From NCBI GenBank assembly GCA_029211085.1, contig JARGFW010000001.1, positions 48,266 through 112,265 of the forward strand: 64,000 nucleotides of DNA, in the 5' to 3' direction. The notes under the pieces are model-generated. The model saw only the letters and a list, made by a program, of their open reading frames with translations. It did not search any database and was not told where the DNA came from. The translations under genes were made by a program, and so were the position numbers. Shown piece after piece: positions 39,788-48,903 of this stretch (positions are counted from its first letter, which is position 1; each line of letters starts with the position of its first letter). The DNA comes from Deferrisomatales bacterium. Its GTDB lineage: Bacteria; Desulfobacterota; Deferrisomatia; Deferrisomatales; JARGFW01.

Positions 39788-41139
39788 ATGGCGCAGATGG
39801 CGCCGGGGTCGGCGCGCAGCCGTCGCGCCGTTCCGGGAGGCGGCTGCGCGTGGGGATCGTGGCAGGTGATGCACGTGACTGCTCCTCCGGCCCCGAGGGG
39901 CAGGGACTCGTCCGGTTTGATCTTCCCGCTGGGCTCTCGGAGATGATCGGCACCGGAGGGGTGAGGCTTTACATCGTGGCAGCGCAGACACACCATTTTG
40001 GCTACCGTGAGAAGGCCCCGGTCCTTGCTCCCGGGCACCGGCCGGGACTCGTGGCACTGGGTACACAACTTCTCGTCTTCCACGTGGGGGTTGACCTTGC
40101 GGTACAACTCCCGGTCGTGGCAGCTCCAACACAGGTCCATCACCAGGTTGACCCGGTCGTAGAACCGTTCCGACATGTGCTGTTGATCCGTGGCACAGTT
40201 GTTGTCGTGGCAGGTGTAGCAGGTGATGCGGCCGTTCTTGTCGAAGGGAAGCTGCCGGCTGGAGTTCTTCAGATACTCCAGCATCACCGGGGGCATGGGC
40301 AGCCCCGTGGGGTGGTGCCCCTTGTCGGTGACGTGGCAGGAGACGCACATCACGTTGATGTCGCCGCGGTAGCGCAGGGCGTAGTCGGGGGGGGAAATGT
40401 CGCCACCGACACCGACACTATGGCACGCCTTGCAGGCGGAGTAGATGTCCAGGTGGGGGTTGGTCTCTCGGCCGCGCTCGTAGTGCTGGGCGAACTCGGG
40501 GCGCACGTAGTGGGTGGTGGTGGTGGTGCCGTGGGGGTCGTGGCAGGTGAAGCAGGTCCAGCTCCCGTCCGCGGCCAGGGGTAACCCCTCGGGGAACGAC
40601 AGGGAGGGGTCGATGTTGCGCGGGTGGTCCTTGGCCACCACGTCGTGGCAGAAGTCGCACAGCTTCACGATGTCGGCGCGGGCCACCCCCTTGGTCCCCG
40701 CCCCGGGGATCGACGCGTGGCAGTAGGCGCAGCGGGCGGTGCCGCGTTTGGCCTGGTGAGGGTTGGTGCGGGTCATCTTGGCGCCATGGCACTGGGCGCA
40801 AAACGCCGATCGATCGGTCACCCCGTCGGGAGCATTGAGGAACTTGTGGACCGGGTCGCCGCCGTGCAGCTGGTGGCAGGTGCGGCACAACAGCCGGCCG
40901 TCGCCACCGAGCTGCATGTGGGCGGGGACGTGGATCCCCGGGATCATCCCCACCGGGTGGATGTTGGTGGCGGCGTCGTGGCAGTCCACACAGTCCAGGG
41001 GAGTGTTTGACTCCGGGGCTTCGGCGTGGCAGTCCTCACAGTCCAGTTCCCCGTGCCGGCCCGTCACCGGCGGCGGTTCGGCGGCGGCCGCGGCCACCCC
41101 GATCAGCAGGCCGGCGAGCCCTGCCAGCAGCCGGTTCAT
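39772..41139 (-). CDS. Exported 15-heme c-type cytochrome
   Basis: 455 residues with a signal peptide (LAGLAGLLIGVAAAAAE). There are 15 CxxCH heme c sites, among them CEDCH, CRTCH, CAYCH, CKACH, CWSCH, CTQCH, CITCH and the final CAMCH three residues from the C-terminus. Several have the CHDPH form. That gives one heme per ~30 residues, typical of periplasmic or outer-surface electron conduits in metal- and humic-reducing deltaproteobacteria. No hydrophobic anchor follows the signal peptide. It overlaps the TPR gene upstream by four bases (ATGA) and the protease gene downstream by 16. Confidence 0.92.
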   Translation of the reverse strand: MNRLLAGLAGLLIGVAAAAAEPPPVTGRHGELDCEDCHAEAPESNTPLDCVDCHDAATNIHPVGMIPGIHVPAHMQLGGDGRLLCRTCHQLHGGDPVHKFLNAPDGVTDRSAFCAQCHGAKMTRTNPHQAKRGTARCAYCHASIPGAGTKGVARADIVKLCDFCHDVVAKDHPRNIDPSLSFPEGLPLAADGSWTCFTCHDPHGTTTTTHYVRPEFAQHYERGRETNPHLDIYSACKACHSVGVGGDISPPDYALRYRGDINVMCVSCHVTDKGHHPTGLPMPPVMLEYLKNSSRQLPFDKNGRITCYTCHDNNCATDQQHMSERFYDRVNLVMDLCWSCHDRELYRKVNPHVEDEKLCTQCHESRPVPGSKDRGLLTVAKMVCLRCHDVKPHPSGADHLREPSGKIKPDESLPLGAGGAVTCITCHDPHAQPPPGTARRLRADPGAICAMCHWR

Positions 41140-42089
41140 TGGGCCCCCCGCAGTTGCTGGGCCAGTTGCAGCACCTGGTGCTTCGAGCGCTCGTCCTCCA
41201 CCTGGGGAAACAGCTGCAGGGCCTGCTCCAGCAACTCCAGGGCCCGCTCGCGCTGCTGCCGCTTGACCAGTAGCTGGGCCATGTTCAGCCGGATCACGTA
41301 GGTGATCGGGTGGGTCTGGTCCACCCCCAGGATCTCCTCGTACACCCGCAACGCCTCGTCCTCACGGCCCATCTCCTGGTAGAGTTTCGCCTCCAGCCGG
41401 CGACCGGGCAGGTAGCGGGGCGCCCACTCCTTGAGCTGCTGCACCTTTTCCATGGCCAGGTCCAGCTCCCCCACCCGGGAGATCGCCACCGCCTCGTTGT
41501 AGGCGGCGAGACGCGTGAACACGCTGCGCAGATTGAAGCGAGCCTCGGCGTAGTCCGGGTCCAGGACCAGGGCCTGGCGGAACGCCTCCACCGCCTGGTC
41601 GTACTGGTCCAGATAGTAGAGGGCGATGCCGATGGCGTTGAGCACGTCTCCCGGGTTGCTGAACGCCGGCTCCAGGCGCTGGAAGGTGTGCAGGGAGTCC
41701 AGGGCGTTCTCGTACTCGCCGCCCTTGAGCTGCAGCAGGCCGAGGAAGTAGTGGGCCTGGTACAGCGCCCGCTGGGATTCTGCCGGCGGGTTCGCCTGGA
41801 GCAGCAGCAGCAGCCGGGCGTAGGCGTCCACGGCGCCCTGGTAGTGGCGGGTCTCCTGGTCGAACAGCTCATGGTAGATGCGTCCCAGGGCAAAGGCCGG
41901 GAACGGATAGGTGGGATCTGCCTCTTCGGAGGCCTGGAACAGCGCGATCGCCGCCTCCAGCTGCCCGGCCCGGTAGGAGCGCAGCCCCTTCTTGTACAGG
42001 GCGGTGGCGTCGTCCCGGTCGGCGTGGGCCGGTGCGACTGCGACCAGACACAGCAGCAACCACAGGGCGAGGATGCGGGGTACCTTCAT
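41136..42089 (-). CDS. Exported TPR protein of the cytochrome operon
   Basis: 317 residues from the ATG at 42089, which begins a clean signal peptide (MKVPRILALWLLLCLVAVAP, cut after AHA). It is made of tetratricopeptide repeats (LYKKGLRSYRAGQLEAAIALF, AHYFLGLLQLKGGEYENAL, AIGIALYYLDQYDQAVEAF, ALRVYEEILG). As the first gene of a three-gene overlapping set, it is a plausible periplasmic scaffold for the multiheme cytochrome. Confidence 0.82.
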   Translation of the reverse strand: MKVPRILALWLLLCLVAVAPAHADRDDATALYKKGLRSYRAGQLEAAIALFQASEEADPTYPFPAFALGRIYHELFDQETRHYQGAVDAYARLLLLLQANPPAESQRALYQAHYFLGLLQLKGGEYENALDSLHTFQRLEPAFSNPGDVLNAIGIALYYLDQYDQAVEAFRQALVLDPDYAEARFNLRSVFTRLAAYNEAVAISRVGELDLAMEKVQQLKEWAPRYLPGRRLEAKLYQEMGREDEALRVYEEILGVDQTHPITYVIRLNMAQLLVKRQQRERALELLEQALQLFPQVEDERSKHQVLQLAQQLRGAQ

Positions 42090-42331
42090 GGTGTCTCGCG
42101 ATCCGGTTGACCACGCGGCAACCGCGGGAGGCGGCTTCCTCCCCGGGGCGGCCGGGGCCTGCAGACAATTCACGCGTAGGATAGACGGGGTATATCACGG
42201 ACGCAATGCGGCCGGCATCCTCCAAAAGGGTGAATCGGTCCCGCAAGGACTTGCACGACCCCGGGCCCGGTGTCATTCTTGCCCCTCCGAACCCGTGACC
42301 CATCCCCCCTGAGTGGAGAGAGGAGCGCACC

Positions 42332-42490
42332 ATGGAGAAGTACCAGTGCACCATCTGCGGCTACATCTACGACCCTGCAAAGGGAGATCCGGACAACGGC
42401 GCGGCCGCCGGCACGGCGTTCGCGGATCTCCCGGATGACTGGGTATGCCCCGACTGCGGAGCCGACAAGTCCATGTTCGAGGCGATGTAG
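42332..42490 (+). CDS. Rubredoxin
   Basis: 52 residues, standard rubredoxin length. The two Fe-binding CxxCG knuckles are [15 protein letters not shown] and [13 protein letters not shown], with the conserved [11 protein letters not shown] between. It is a one-iron electron carrier, in anaerobes often serving oxygen or peroxide reductases. A GAGAGAGGAG ribosome site precedes the ATG. It stands alone between the divergent TPR gene and ispE. Confidence 0.95.
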   Translation: MEKYQCTICGYIYDPAKGDPDNGAAAGTAFADLPDDWVCPDCGADKSMFEAM

Positions 42491-42587
42491 CCCGTCCCCA
42501 GCCGGTGGGCGGCCGTGCTGCGCTACCCACCCTCTCGGTTTCTGCGCCCGGCCCCGGTGGCCGGGCGTTTTCGTAGTGAGGACGCCC

Positions 42588-43496
42588 GTGGACGCGAACT
42601 CCGAAACCCCGCTGCTCACCCTGCAGGCGCCGGCCAAGGTGAATCTGCGCTTGGAGGTGTTGAACCGTCGGGAAGACGGCTACCACGACCTGCACATGCT
42701 CATGGCCCCGGTGAGCCTGTGCGATACCCTTCGGTTGCGGCCCCTGCCGGAACCGGGGCGCATTCAGGTGACCCTGGCCGGCGCCGCCGCGGCGGTGGCG
42801 CCGGGGGCGGACAACCTGTGTCACGGCGCCGCCCGCTTCTACTTCGCCGAAACCGGTGTGCAGGGGGGGGTGGCCGTCGAGTTGACCAAGCGCGTTCCGG
42901 CCGGGGCGGGGTTGGGCGGCGGCTCCAGTGACGCAGCAGCGACGGTGCTGGGCCTGGAACGGCTCTACGGCCGGCAACTGAGCGCGGCGGCGCGGCGGCG
43001 GGCGGCGTTCGCGGTGGGAGCCGATGTGCCGTTCTTCTTCGCTCGGGCTCCGGCCTGGGTGGGGGGGATCGGTGAGGTGGTGGAACCCGTTCCGGAACTC
43101 GAGGCGGTGTGGATGGTGTTGGTGTTCCCGGGCGTTTTTCTGTCGACACCGAAGGTGTTTTCCCTCCTGAGAAGAAGGTTGACAACCCCCAGGCGGCCCC
43201 CTACCATTGCGCAGTTCAACTTCCGGGGCCTGGTGGCGGGGCTGTACAACGATCTGCAGGCCCCCGCGCTGGAGGTAGAGCCGGCGGTCGGGGTGGCCCT
43301 CGATGCTCTCTCCGCAGCCGGGGCCGCGGGCCAGTTGATGTCCGGTTCGGGCTCGACGGTGTTCGGACTGTTTGCCGACGTCGGGAAGGCCCGCGCCGCT
43401 GCGGACGAGGTTTCCCGGCACCCGCAGGCGGCCGCCTGGCAGATCGAGGTAGTGCACACCCTGGCCCCCGGAGCGTTCCCATTTCCGGCTGCGTGA
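42588..43496 (+). CDS. ispE: 4-diphosphocytidyl-2-C-methyl-D-erythritol kinase
   Basis: 302 residues from the GTG at 42588 (GAGGA five bases upstream; another GTG at 42576 is in frame). GHMP kinase of the MEP isoprenoid pathway: substrate motif APAKVNLRLEVLNRREDGYH, ATP-binding VPAGAGLGGGSSDAAA, VGADVPFFF and C-terminal MSGSGSTVFGLF. The order ispE, tRNA-Gln, prs, rplY, pth is a widely conserved bacterial arrangement. Confidence 0.95.
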   Translation: MDANSETPLLTLQAPAKVNLRLEVLNRREDGYHDLHMLMAPVSLCDTLRLRPLPEPGRIQVTLAGAAAAVAPGADNLCHGAARFYFAETGVQGGVAVELTKRVPAGAGLGGGSSDAAATVLGLERLYGRQLSAAARRRAAFAVGADVPFFFARAPAWVGGIGEVVEPVPELEAVWMVLVFPGVFLSTPKVFSLLRRRLTTPRRPPTIAQFNFRGLVAGLYNDLQAPALEVEPAVGVALDALSAAGAAGQLMSGSGSTVFGLFADVGKARAAADEVSRHPQAAAWQIEVVHTLAPGAFPFPAA

Positions 43497-43504
43497 TCCT
43501 GGAC

Positions 43505-43579
43505 TGGGGCGTCGGCAAGCGGTAAGCCACCGGATTTTGATTCCGGCAATCGGAGGTTCGAATCCTCCCGCCCCAGCCA
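43505..43579 (+). tRNA. tRNA-Gln (anticodon TTG)
   Basis: 75 bases. Acceptor TGGGGCG pairs with CGCCCCA; anticodon stem CCGGA/TCCGG with loop TTTTGAT (TTG anticodon); T-arm GGAGG-TTCGAAT-CCTCC; encoded CCA at 43577-43579. It lies nine bases after ispE and before prs, so it may be processed from a shared transcript. Confidence 0.97.
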
Positions 43580-43621
43580 ATCGACTTCTTCCCCGGCGCC
43601 GCGTCGCGCACCGAGATTCCC

Positions 43622-44563
43622 ATGCACAATGTTCGCATCTTCACGGGCAACGCCAACCGCCCGCTGGCCGAAGCCATCTGTCGCCACCTGGGGCTGCCCC
43701 TGGGCAGGGCGACGGTGAAATCGTTCAGCGACGGCGAGATCAGCGTCGAGATCGAAGAGAGCGTGCGCGGTTGGGACGTGTTCGTGGTGCAGCCCACCTG
43801 CATGCCGGTGAACCGGCACCTGATGGAACTGCTGATCATGATGGATGCCCTCAAGCGGGCCAGCGCAAACTCCATCTCGGCGGTGATTCCCTACTACGGC
43901 TACGGCCGTCAGGACCGCAAGGTGAACCCGCGGGTGCCGATCACCTCGAAGCTGGTGGCCGATCTGATCACCGTGGCTGGGGCCGACCGGGTGCTCACCG
44001 TTGACCTGCACGCGGGGCAGATCCAGGGGTTCTTCGACATCCCGGTGGACAACCTGTTTGCCACCCCGGTGTTGCTCGACGAGATGCGCCAGCGTTTCCG
44101 CGGCGACGATCTGGTGGTGGTGAGCCCCGACGCCGGCGGCGTGGAGCGGGCCCGGGCGTTCGCCAAGCGCCTGGATGCCAGCCTCGCCATCATCGACAAG
44201 CGCCGCGAGAAGGCCAACGTCAGCGAGGTGATGCATATCATCGGCGACGTCGAGGGCATGGACGCGATCTTGCTCGACGACATGGTGGACACCGCGGGCA
44301 CCCTGACCAACGCCGCACGGGCACTGAAGGCCAAGGGCGCCCGGGCCGTGTACGCGGCATGCACCCACGCGGTGCTGTCGGGCCCCGCGGTGGCGCGCCT
44401 GCTGGACTCGCCGCTGGAGGAGTTGATCACCACCGACACCATCCCCCTCAGCGGAGAGGCGGCAGAGAGCGGCAAGATCCGTGCGCTCACCGTCGCCCCC
44501 CTGCTGGCCAAGGCCATTCGCCGCGTCACCGAGTGCGGCTCCGTAAGTTCTCTCTTCGTGTAG
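43622..44563 (+). CDS. prs: Ribose-phosphate pyrophosphokinase
   Basis: 313 residues. It makes PRPP from ribose-5-phosphate and ATP. Conserved blocks: [46 protein letters not shown], the PP-binding [15 protein letters not shown] and the ribose-phosphate loop [12 protein letters not shown]. Length and motifs match class I enzymes. A GC-rich hairpin (GCCCGCC, 44563-44569, pairing with 44573-44579) directly follows the stop without a T-run. Confidence 0.96.
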   Translation: MHNVRIFTGNANRPLAEAICRHLGLPLGRATVKSFSDGEISVEIEESVRGWDVFVVQPTCMPVNRHLMELLIMMDALKRASANSISAVIPYYGYGRQDRKVNPRVPITSKLVADLITVAGADRVLTVDLHAGQIQGFFDIPVDNLFATPVLLDEMRQRFRGDDLVVVSPDAGGVERARAFAKRLDASLAIIDKRREKANVSEVMHIIGDVEGMDAILLDDMVDTAGTLTNAARALKAKGARAVYAACTHAVLSGPAVARLLDSPLEELITTDTIPLSGEAAESGKIRALTVAPLLAKAIRRVTECGSVSSLFV

Positions 44564-44611
44564 CCCGCCGCAGGCGGGCCTGGTTCGGAACCAAGGGAAA
44601 GGAAGAAGGAT

Positions 44612-45250
44612 ATGCAGACCGAGTTGGAGTTCCATGTCGAGACCAAGGCCAAACAGGGCAAAGGCGCTGCCCGAAAGGCCCGGGCCGCCGGGAAGACGCC
44701 CGGCGTGGTGTACGGCTACAAGATGGATCCGGTGATGATCACCTTCCAGGAGAAGGAACTGGTCAAAGCCCTCTCCACCCCCGCGGCACGCAACGTGTTC
44801 CTCAACCTGCGCGGCGAGGTGGGGGAACTGAGCGGCGCTCGGGTGATGGTGAAGGAGTTGCAGGTCGACCCGCTGCGTCGCGTGTTCCTGCATGCCGACT
44901 TCTACAGGCTCGACCCGACCCGCAAGATCCATGCGAACGTGCCGATCCGGCTGCACGGCACCGCCCAGGGTGTAAAGCTCGGCGGTATCATGCAGGTGGC
45001 TCGCCGCGACCTCGCAGTGGTGTGTCTGCCTGGCGACCTTCCTGAGGCCATCGAGGTGGACGTGACCGCGCTGATGCCTGGTGACTCCATCCACGTGGGC
45101 GACCTGGAAGCCCCAAAGGGGGTTACCATCCTGGCCCCTGCGCGCCTCGCGGTGTGCGTGGTCATTGCCCCGTCCGGCCTGCAGGAGGACGAGGCGGAAG
45201 AGGGCGAGGGAGAGGACGCGGACGCCAAGGAGCCTGCCGCCACGGAGTAG
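44612..45250 (+). CDS. rplY: 50S ribosomal protein L25 (long CTC form)
   Basis: 212 residues, the general-stress (CTC) long form. The N-terminal 5S-rRNA-binding domain is GKGAARKARAAGKTPGVVYG. The C-terminal domain carries VMVKELQVDPLRRVFLHADFYRLD, then VPIRLHGTAQGVKLGGIMQVARRDLAV. A low-complexity acidic tail ends it. pth follows seven bases later, as in most bacteria. A GGAAAGGAAGAAGG ribosome site precedes the ATG. Confidence 0.95.
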   Translation: MQTELEFHVETKAKQGKGAARKARAAGKTPGVVYGYKMDPVMITFQEKELVKALSTPAARNVFLNLRGEVGELSGARVMVKELQVDPLRRVFLHADFYRLDPTRKIHANVPIRLHGTAQGVKLGGIMQVARRDLAVVCLPGDLPEAIEVDVTALMPGDSIHVGDLEAPKGVTILAPARLAVCVVIAPSGLQEDEAEEGEGEDADAKEPAATE

Positions 45251-45256
45251 CCTCCG

Positions 45257-45847
45257 GTGCCAACGGCAGGGAGCGGGCAACGACCCGGTCACCTGGTGGT
45301 GGGCCTCGGCAATCCCGGCCCCCGTTACGGCTCCACCCGCCACAATGTCGGCTTTGCCGTCGCCCTGCGCCTGGCTGCCCAATGGCGTGCAGCGCCCTGG
45401 CAGGCCCGCTGCCACAGCCTGCTCGCCACCGCGGAGTTGCGGGGGCGGCGGGTGTGGCTGGCGTGCCCCCAAACCTTCATGAACCGCAGCGGGGCAGCCG
45501 TGGCGGCGTTGGTGGAGCATTCGGAGATTGAAATCGGCCGGGTCGTGGTGGTACACGACGACCTGGATCTGCCCCTCGGACGCCTACGCATCCGTGTCCG
45601 AGGTGGGCACGGCGGCCACAACGGGGTGCGGTCGATCCTGGACGTTTTTCCGTCTGGGGGGTTCGTTCGCCTGCGATTGGGGATCGGTCGCCCGGCGGCG
45701 GGCGAGAGCGTGGTGGACCACGTGCTCTCGCCGTTTCGCCCCGAGGAGGAAGCCGTGCTCTCCGGCTTCCTGGAGAGAGCGGCTGACGCCGTCGAGAGCA
45801 TCATCGTCGAGGGGCCCGCGAGGGCCATGAATTTATTTCCCTCATAA
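45257..45847 (+). CDS. pth: Peptidyl-tRNA hydrolase
   Basis: 196 residues from a GTG start. It releases peptides from drop-off peptidyl-tRNA. Active-site blocks: [20 protein letters not shown] (catalytic His and Asn), [23 protein letters not shown] and [12 protein letters not shown]. Its conserved place after rplY supports the call. Confidence 0.96.
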   Translation: MPTAGSGQRPGHLVVGLGNPGPRYGSTRHNVGFAVALRLAAQWRAAPWQARCHSLLATAELRGRRVWLACPQTFMNRSGAAVAALVEHSEIEIGRVVVVHDDLDLPLGRLRIRVRGGHGGHNGVRSILDVFPSGGFVRLRLGIGRPAAGESVVDHVLSPFRPEEEAVLSGFLERAADAVESIIVEGPARAMNLFPS

Positions 45848-45869
45848 ACGTCGAACAAGGGAGGAAGGC

Positions 45870-47867
<1,998 letters not shown>

Positions 47868-47897
47868 GATCGCGACGGCACAGAGCAGTAGCGTAAA

Positions 47898-47924
47898 GGC
47901 CGACCCTCCGGGGTCGGCCTTTTT
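47898..47924 (+). terminator. Rho-independent terminator after hppA
   Basis: A perfect 9-bp stem GGCCGACCC/GGGTCGGCC (47898-47906, 47911-47919) with loop TCCG and five Ts. Confidence 0.92.
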
Positions 47925-48025
47925 GTCGTTAACGCCCACGAGAGGGGGCAGGGAAGACGCTGTTGCGCTGGACGGCTGGTCCATGTCGGCAGCCACGACC
48001 CGAAACCCGCGAGGCGCCAGCGCTA

Positions 48026-48340
48026 TCAGAACCCATCCCCCAAGCTGGCGTGTACCAGCCCCTGCAGGCGGCCGGCGGCCTCCAGGGCGTGGCGTAGCAG
48101 GTAGCGCTTCTGGATGGGCAGGGCCTGGGGATCGATGTAGTGGTCCACGGCCTCCCCGGGGCGCAAGAGCCGGGCCACGGCCGAGACCAGATAGAACACG
48201 TTGGTCGGAGGCCCCTCTCCCTGGCGGAACGGGTACGCGACGAGTTCTGCGCGGCGGCGAGTGAGACTGCGTTCCAGATCCTCCAGGGACTCGGGAGACA
48301 GTTCTGAGAATACGGGACCTCCCCCCGGCAAGAGTTCCAC
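48026..48340 (-). CDS. Short protein matching the C-terminal tail of DUF294 nucleotidyltransferase-like proteins
   Basis: 104 residues if begun at the GTG at 48340; the start is uncertain and a TTG or further upstream start is possible. The stretch AVDHYIDPQALPIQKRYLLRHALEAAGRLQGLV (in parts) follows the pattern found at the end of CBS/DUF294 proteins (nxyidPxxLsxxxrxxLkeAfxxixxlQ). The preceding VSAVARLLRPGE is consistent. The cNMP/CBS and nucleotidyltransferase parts are absent, so this is either a stand-alone tail domain or a remnant. Its position opposite a regulator/exonuclease/symporter-kinase cluster fits, because full-length DUF294 genes often neighbour such clusters. Confidence 0.45.
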   Translation of the reverse strand: MELLPGGGPVFSELSPESLEDLERSLTRRRAELVAYPFRQGEGPPTNVFYLVSAVARLLRPGEAVDHYIDPQALPIQKRYLLRHALEAAGRLQGLVHASLGDGF

Positions 48341-48531
48341 GTCGGGCGTTGTGGCATCTTCCGGTCGGCCCGGCCCCGGCCCCAACGGCACGGCGCCGGG
48401 GGTGGACGATGCCGGCGCGGTCTTTGGGCGCGTGGAAACCCGGGCTTTTCCCGGGATTCGATTTGAGATATGGTTTGTTTTTGGAGCTCGGGTGGCGTCC
48501 CGGACGGGGTTCGGTATTGGGGAGAAGGGCG

Positions 48532-48903
48532 ATGACCAAGCGCAAGATCCTGGTGGTGGATGACGAACCGAACATTCTGCTCTCATTGGAGTACATCCTG
48601 GAGCAGGAGGGCTACGAGGTGCGGGTGGCACGGGACGGGGAGGAGGCCCTGACGGTGGCCGCGGAGGTGAGCCCCGACCTGATCCTGCTGGATGTGGCGA
48701 TGCCTCGCAAGGACGGCTATGAGGTGTGTCGGGCGCTGCGCGAGCATGCCCGGTTCCAGACCGTGAAGATCGTCATGCTCACCGCCAAGGGACAGCCCCT
48801 GGAGCGCAAGAAGGGGCTGGAGGTGGGAGCCGACGTCTACGTCACCAAGCCGTTCAGCGCCGAAGACCTGCTGGACAAGATCCGGAGCGTCCTCGGCCCA
48901 TGA
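48532..48903 (+). CDS. Single-domain response regulator (CheY-like)
   Basis: 123 residues from the ATG after GGGGAGAAGGG. It is a receiver only: ILVVDDEPNI (acidic pocket D10, D11), LILLDVAMP with phospho-acceptor D54, MLTAKGQ (Thr) and YVTKPFSAEDLL (Lys). No output domain. The stop overlaps the next gene (ATGA), which encodes a membrane protein with a PAS and an exonuclease domain, so phospho-signalling to that protein is plausible. The partner kinase may be the symporter-kinase at 52184. Confidence 0.92.
   Translation: MTKRKILVVDDEPNILLSLEYILEQEGYEVRVARDGEEALTVAAEVSPDLILLDVAMPRKDGYEVCRALREHARFQTVKIVMLTAKGQPLERKKGLEVGADVYVTKPFSAEDLLDKIRSVLGP

Noticed and set aside
42965..45556. Very long minus-strand open frame (863 codons) opposite ispE, prs, rplY and pth
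   Set aside because: It is antisense to four recognisable genes and across tRNA-Gln, has low-complexity composition, and is explained by the high GC that removes stop codons.
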